Assembly: GCA_018609825.1 (NCBI GenBank)
Contig: JAHEOA010000071.1
Location: 1 to 6,621, forward strand
Direction of reading: 5' to 3'
Length of the DNA: 6,621 nt
DNA from: Candidatus Bipolaricaulota bacterium
GTDB taxonomy: Bacteria; Bipolaricaulota; Bipolaricaulia; RBG-16-55-9
The position numbers and the translations under genes were made by a program. The notes beneath the pieces are model-generated. The model searched no databases, had not been told where the DNA came from, and worked only from the letters and a program-made list of their open reading frames with translations. Positions 3,201 through 6,621 of the stretch are shown in pieces (the stretch's first letter is position 1; every line of letters starts with the position of its first letter).

Positions 3201-6200
3201 TGGCCGAGCCAAGCGGTCCCGGCGGCGGTGTGGATCTTGGCACCGGCTTTGGCGGCGGGTCTGACGATGACAGTGGTGGCAGCGATGACGAGGAGGAGGA
3301 ACAAGATACCTCAGCCGGCAGCGGATCGCCGGGCGGCATCGACGCACCCAACATCGGTGATGACTCGTCGGGTGGTAGCAGTAGCGGCGGCGGTGGACCG
3401 CCAGAGGATGACAATGACACCAGTGCTGGGAGTGGGTCGCCGGGCGGCATTGACGCACCCAACATCGGCGACGATGACGATACTGGCGGGTCGGACAGTT
3501 CACAGGATACGAGCGCTGGGGCAGACTCTCCTGGCGGGATTGACGCACCCAACATCGGCGATGATGGCAGTGGCGACCAGCAGATGTCGGACGATGAGAC
3601 TGGCGACGATGTCGCCGAGCCTGGCGATCGTGACGACCGCACAGCCGGCGATCCGATTCGGACAGGTAACATTCGCGACCGGATCAGCGGCGACCCGCTC
3701 GTCATTGACGGCCAGGTCGTCCGCCCAGCGCCAGACCCAGAACCGCGTCGCAACGTCCCTGACTTTGCAACGGTGGGCAATCAGCAGGTCGGCAACCGCG
3801 CCGCGACGGTAGCCGTGGCAGCGCGCCGCCTCGATGCACAGACCGAGTCAGATGTCCAGCCCTCGGACGTGCAGGTCGATCCGACCACGGGCATCGCGAC
3901 ACTCAAAGACCCAGCAATACGAGACGAGCAACGCGCGCGCACGCGACAACTCTCACGCGACATTACAGCGCAGTCATCCGACGTCGGCCTCGCACTCGCA
4001 GCTCGACGTGACCAGCCCGACGTGACCGCACAGTCATCTGATGTTGGCCTCGCACTCGCGGCACAACGTCAGCAGCCAGATGTGACCGCCCAGAGTTCGG
4101 ACGTCGCCCTCGCACAGGCCGCGCAGCGTGACCAGCCCGACGTAACTGCCCAGTCATCTGACGTCGGCCTTGGGTTGGCTGCCGAGCGCGATTTAGAGCA
4201 ACAGATTGAGCGTCAGGCTCGCCAGCAGATCGAAGAGCAGACCGGCGCTGACCTGACCGCCGAGGACGTCGAGATCGAGACGACCGTCGAAGATGGCGAG
4301 GCGCAGGCCACGGTCAGTCTGACTGAGCAGGGTCGGGCGAGCGTCCGCGAGCAACGTCAGCAAGATCTGATTGAATCGACGCAAGCCAGTCGTGATGTTG
4401 AGGTATTTGGTGAGACCATTACCGTGCCGACCAGCGAACGCGCCAGCGCGGAGCGGGAAGTCCTGTTTGAGAACGTTGCCGTTGCCGGGCGCGACATCTC
4501 TGCTGACGTTGGTGGCTTTATCGGCGAGAGCGTCGAAAGTGCGCCGTTGCTCATCGGGCCGGCGGCTGGTGCATCTCCAGAGCAGATCGCTGGCGATGAG
4601 GCAGTAGACGAGACTGTCATCGATATTGAGCCAGAGACGACTGGCGGCCAGCAGGCCAGCCGCGTCGCCGAGGGTGGCGTGCTGGGTTCCGTCGCTGCGC
4701 CGACACAACTGCCAGAGACTGGCGAGAAGGCCGCGCGTACGAGCGTCGAAGCGGCCGAGTTTACCAGCGAGGCCGTTGAAGAGGAGGGCGTCGCAGAAGG
4801 TTTGGAGACGTCTGGACGCGCAGCTGGCGGCGCGACCGTCGCAGCTGGGCAGCGGACTGTCGAAGCGGCTGTCAACAATCCGCTGCTGACTGCTGGCACA
4901 CTGCTCGGCTCGACGGCAGTGATGGGTGGCGCGGCCTCGATCTCCTCTGGCGCAGGGACAGTCTCGCGGTTTGCGATCCAGCCGGGCGAGGAAGTGCTGG
5001 GGTTGGCGGGCAACCGCGGCTTGCGCGCGCTGCCCGGCGGAAAAACCAGTGCCGCTGGTCGGCGGTTGTTCCCCGACGACGAGCCGCTGATATTCTCAGA
5101 GGAGGCCGCGATCCGAACGGCACAGCGCACCAGCCGCGCCGTGCGATCGGCTGGACGGCGTGCCAAAGCAGTCGCAAAGGGGGACGTCGAACTGGGGCCG
5201 TCACCCAGACAGGCCGATTTGATAGAGCGCACACGACCGACCAGGCCGACAACCGAGAGTCTCGGGACCGAACAACGGACACCACTGGCGGCAGAGATGG
5301 GCGTCGAAGGTGGCAACGTCACAGCCGAGACTGCTGAAGCAAGTACAGAAGAGACACCAGGCACGCAGATAGCCGAGCCAAATAGTGAGCGACTCCGGCG
5401 GATTGCCGAGGCAGAGAATGTCCGGCCGCCCGAGCGCGCCGTAGGGGCTGGTCTGGGCGCAGTGCCACGGACAGAGACAGAGACGAGACAGCGCCAGCGC
5501 CGGGAGTCAACAGAGCCAGAGATTAGTCAAGACGAGATTCTTGAGGGTTCGCCACGCGATCGCCTCAGCGAGGAGATTAGTCAGCGCACACAGCGATCAG
5601 TGCGCGAGGTCGAAGCCGAAGGCTCACGGACGCGGCAACCATTCTTTGAGCGATCGCGAACAGAGACGCGCGACGAAGTGTTCGAGCCAGAGCTGCAAGT
5701 CGAAAGCGAAAGCGATGTTCGCAGCAGTGTCCGCACCGAGCCACTGTTTGCACAGCGCGAAGACGCTGCCACGGGCGTCGGCGTCGGTGCTGGCACGCGA
5801 CCGGCAGTAACCCAGCGTCCAGACGCTCGTGTCCGCGCAACCCCTGGGGTTGACGTCCAACAAGAGCCGATCACCGACGTTATTCAGGAGACCGAAACCG
5901 AAACCGAGCAAGAATTGGAGCAAGAGCAGGAACTTGAGCAAGAGCAGGAACTTGAGCAAGAGATCGAACAGGAGCAAGAAATCGAGCAGGAAATAGAGGT
6001 CGAAACCGAGGCCGAGATTGAGCAAGAGTTAGAGCAGGAGGTTGGTCAGCTTAGAGATGTTGACGAAGAGCCTGACAGGCTGTTTGCAATGGATGCGTTT
6101 GAAGAGCGCTTCGTGCGGGAGACTGTGACCTCCGAGACCGTGCTTGAGGGCGAGGAGGCGCTGACCCGTGGCGAGGGGCTTGACGATCTCGGGCTGGGGG

Positions 6201-6205
6201 GGTAG
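3200..6205 (+). CDS. Giant disordered acidic repeat protein, 1001 aa
   Basis: The protein is soluble in character and extremely biased: by eye it contains no Cys, Trp, His or Tyr and only five Lys. Regions in order: 1-160, Gly/Ser/Asp-rich and disordered, with three copies of a DTSAG..SPGGIDAPNIGDD unit; 254-333, four tandem 20-residue units starting DVTAQSSDV; 334-400, charged and probably coiled; 400-620, Ala/Gly/Val-rich with one moderately hydrophobic stretch (about 559-587) that might touch a membrane; 620-890, Arg/Glu/Thr-rich and disordered; 897-949, an almost pure Glu/Gln tract with Leu or Ile spaced through it, probably a long helix; 950-1001, an acidic tail. It has the strongest ribosome-binding site of the operon and sits between small membrane genes, so a scaffold, tegument-like or internal virion protein is plausible. 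No known family recognised. No enzyme motif seen. Confidence 0.9.
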   Translation: MAEPSGPGGGVDLGTGFGGGSDDDSGGSDDEEEEQDTSAGSGSPGGIDAPNIGDDSSGGSSSGGGGPPEDDNDTSAGSGSPGGIDAPNIGDDDDTGGSDSSQDTSAGADSPGGIDAPNIGDDGSGDQQMSDDETGDDVAEPGDRDDRTAGDPIRTGNIRDRISGDPLVIDGQVVRPAPDPEPRRNVPDFATVGNQQVGNRAATVAVAARRLDAQTESDVQPSDVQVDPTTGIATLKDPAIRDEQRARTRQLSRDITAQSSDVGLALAARRDQPDVTAQSSDVGLALAAQRQQPDVTAQSSDVALAQAAQRDQPDVTAQSSDVGLGLAAERDLEQQIERQARQQIEEQTGADLTAEDVEIETTVEDGEAQATVSLTEQGRASVREQRQQDLIESTQASRDVEVFGETITVPTSERASAEREVLFENVAVAGRDISADVGGFIGESVESAPLLIGPAAGASPEQIAGDEAVDETVIDIEPETTGGQQASRVAEGGVLGSVAAPTQLPETGEKAARTSVEAAEFTSEAVEEEGVAEGLETSGRAAGGATVAAGQRTVEAAVNNPLLTAGTLLGSTAVMGGAASISSGAGTVSRFAIQPGEEVLGLAGNRGLRALPGGKTSAAGRRLFPDDEPLIFSEEAAIRTAQRTSRAVRSAGRRAKAVAKGDVELGPSPRQADLIERTRPTRPTTESLGTEQRTPLAAEMGVEGGNVTAETAEASTEETPGTQIAEPNSERLRRIAEAENVRPPERAVGAGLGAVPRTETETRQRQRRESTEPEISQDEILEGSPRDRLSEEISQRTQRSVREVEAEGSRTRQPFFERSRTETRDEVFEPELQVESESDVRSSVRTEPLFAQREDAATGVGVGAGTRPAVTQRPDARVRATPGVDVQQEPITDVIQETETETEQELEQEQELEQEQELEQEIEQEQEIEQEIEVETEAEIEQELEQEVGQLRDVDEEPDRLFAMDAFEERFVRETVTSETVLEGEEALTRGEGLDDLGLGG
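3305..3565 (+). repeat. Three dispersed 20-residue SPGGIDAPNIGDD repeats
   Basis: Copies encode residues 36-55 (3305-3364), 73-92 (3416-3475) and 103-122 (3506-3565) of the large protein. Copies 1 and 2 are identical in protein but not in DNA; copy 3 differs at two residues. The core SPGGIDAPNIGDD is invariant while the spacers are free Gly/Ser/Asp sequence, which looks like a selected short linear motif. Confidence 0.9.
3959..4198 (+). repeat. Four tandem 60-base repeats (20 residues each)
   Basis: Residues 254-333 of the large protein are four adjacent units: D(I/V)TAQSSDV followed by a Leu/Ala-rich segment and (A/E)(R/Q)R-type charged residues, then QP at the unit end. Units 1 to 3 end in QP and unit 4 changes to LE where the charged region begins. 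TAQSSDV is invariant. Confidence 0.9.
5888..6046 (+). repeat. Glu/Gln-rich low-complexity tract
   Basis: Residues 897-949 of the large protein are built from EQELEQ, EQEIEQ and ETET units. Both GAA/GAG and CAA/CAG codons are mixed, so this is not a simple recent triplet expansion. Leu and Ile recur about every six residues, consistent with a strongly charged helix or helical bundle. Confidence 0.85.
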
Positions 6206-6210
6206 ACTCG

Positions 6211-6483
6211 ATGCCCAGACTGGCGCGCGATGAGAGAGCGCTCGCGACGGCGATCATCATCTTTTTCGGCATTCTTGCGCTGACAGCGCTGCTCTACGCG
6301 CTGGTCAATCCTGTTTTCGAAAGTTCTCAGTCGATGCTTTCCAACCAGACGACCTCGCAGCAAGCCCAGGGCGTCATCGACGCGCGCATGCAGGTCTGGG
6401 ATTATATCCTGCTGTTTCCGCTGTTTGCGGCTGGCATCATGCTAATCGTCCGCGCCGTCTTTGAATCGCGAGGTGGGCGGTGA
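6211..6483 (+). CDS. Membrane hairpin protein, 90 aa
   Basis: A basic/acidic start (MPRLARDERA) leads into a hydrophobic helix at 12-32. Then comes a polar loop of about 30 residues with one sequon (NQT, 44-46), a second helix at about 62-81, and a charged end (RAVFESRGGR). The predicted hairpin has both ends inside and a small loop outside. The topology matches the processed form of the capsid-like paralogues and the 2405 gene product, though the sequence is not obviously related. A G-rich run at 6196-6202 may act as ribosome-binding site. The gap to the preceding stop is five bases, and its TGA overlaps the next ATG by one base. Its last codons hold the GAGGTG of the next gene. Family not recognised; likely a small virion or membrane component. 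Confidence 0.85.
   Translation: MPRLARDERALATAIIIFFGILALTALLYALVNPVFESSQSMLSNQTTSQQAQGVIDARMQVWDYILLFPLFAAGIMLIVRAVFESRGGR
6470..6475 (+). promoter_or_regulatory. Shine-Dalgarno of the last gene
   Basis: GAGGTG ends seven bases before the ATG at 6483 and supports that start, even though the gene is cut by the window edge. Confidence 0.65.
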
Positions 6484-6621
6484 TGGCGCTGCGCACTGTC
6501 GCGACGGTGGTGATTGTCCTGATTGCGATCCTGCTTGCGGTCATGTTTCTGGCCGAGCCGTTTATCGCAGTCACCGACTCGCTCAACGACAGCGGCGACT
6601 ATTCACTCCAAGGCGAGGATA
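6483..6621 (+). CDS. Membrane-anchored protein, C-terminus beyond window
   Basis: Forty-six codons are visible. The protein starts MALRTVATVVIVLIAILLAV, so residues 5-24 form an N-terminal hydrophobic helix or signal anchor. A polar segment with one sequon (NDS, about residues 35-37) follows and continues past the window edge. The layout is like the first gene of this operon (hydrophobic N-terminus, then a glycosylatable outer part). It is coupled to the preceding gene by TGATG and has a good Shine-Dalgarno sequence. The rest is unknown, including whether a second anchor exists. Confidence 0.7.
   Translation, partial: MALRTVATVVIVLIAILLAVMFLAEPFIAVTDSLNDSGDYSLQGED

Noticed and set aside
3142..3780. 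A 212-codon minus-strand frame rich in Pro and Ser
   Set aside because: It mirrors the Gly/Ser/Asp repeats of the large gene on the other strand, so its apparent repeats are only a shadow.
3959..4198. Possible CRISPR-like array
   Set aside because: The 60-base units are contiguous, coding, in frame and without unique spacers; they are protein repeats.
4357..5364. A 335-codon open frame on the minus strand inside the large gene
   Set aside because: It lies fully opposite the 1001-residue gene, has Ser/Ala/Pro-rich composition typical of a GC-rich antisense frame, and has no ribosome-binding site or promoter that I could see.
5888..6046. Simple trinucleotide expansion
   Set aside because: Glu and Gln codons are mixed (GAA/GAG, CAA/CAG) and interrupted by Leu/Ile, so the tract is selected at the protein level or is old.

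Overview
The window looks like part of a haloarchaeal virus, provirus or virus-derived plasmid. The evidence is GC-rich DNA, Asp/Glu-rich proteins, AT-rich TATA-like boxes close to start codons, tightly overlapping genes (ATGA, TAATG and TGATG junctions), and a series of small membrane proteins with N-glycosylation sequons around one very large disordered protein. No replication, integrase, tRNA, rRNA or CRISPR sequence is visible, so the element type is inferred from the gene set.

Layout. (1) Bases 1-1128, minus strand: three overlapping genes. They are a ribbon-helix-helix protein with two membrane helices (742-1128), a soluble helical protein (207-749) and a charged protein cut by the left edge (1-210). 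(2) Bases 1129-1241: a divergent promoter region. (3) Bases 1242-2044, plus strand: two tandem paralogues, about 77% identical by hand alignment. Each has a pro-region of about 55 residues, an archaellin/pilin-like SRGQLG junction and two hydrophobic helices around a short loop with sequons. The arrangement recalls the VP1/VP3 capsid pair of spindle-shaped viruses such as SSV1. (4) Bases 2049-2285, minus strand: a small winged-helix regulator, convergent with the pair. (5) Bases 2286-2404: a divergent control region with three copies of a CACAACGT motif and TATA-like boxes for both directions. (6) Bases 2405 to the right edge, plus strand: a compact operon. It encodes a glycosylation-rich protein with two membrane anchors, a protein with three membrane helices, a 1001-residue disordered protein lacking Cys, Trp, His and Tyr, a membrane hairpin protein, and a further membrane-anchored protein that runs off the window.

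Working model (inference). The paralogue pair and the rightward operon form the particle-building module of a haloarchaeal membrane-containing virus or vesicle-forming element, possibly spindle-shaped. The winged-helix protein would control the late operon and its own gene through the CACAACGT sites. The ribbon-helix-helix membrane protein may control the left divergent promoter. None of the proteins except the two DNA-binding folds can be assigned firmly from sequence alone, and the capsid assignment rests on architecture rather than a database match.
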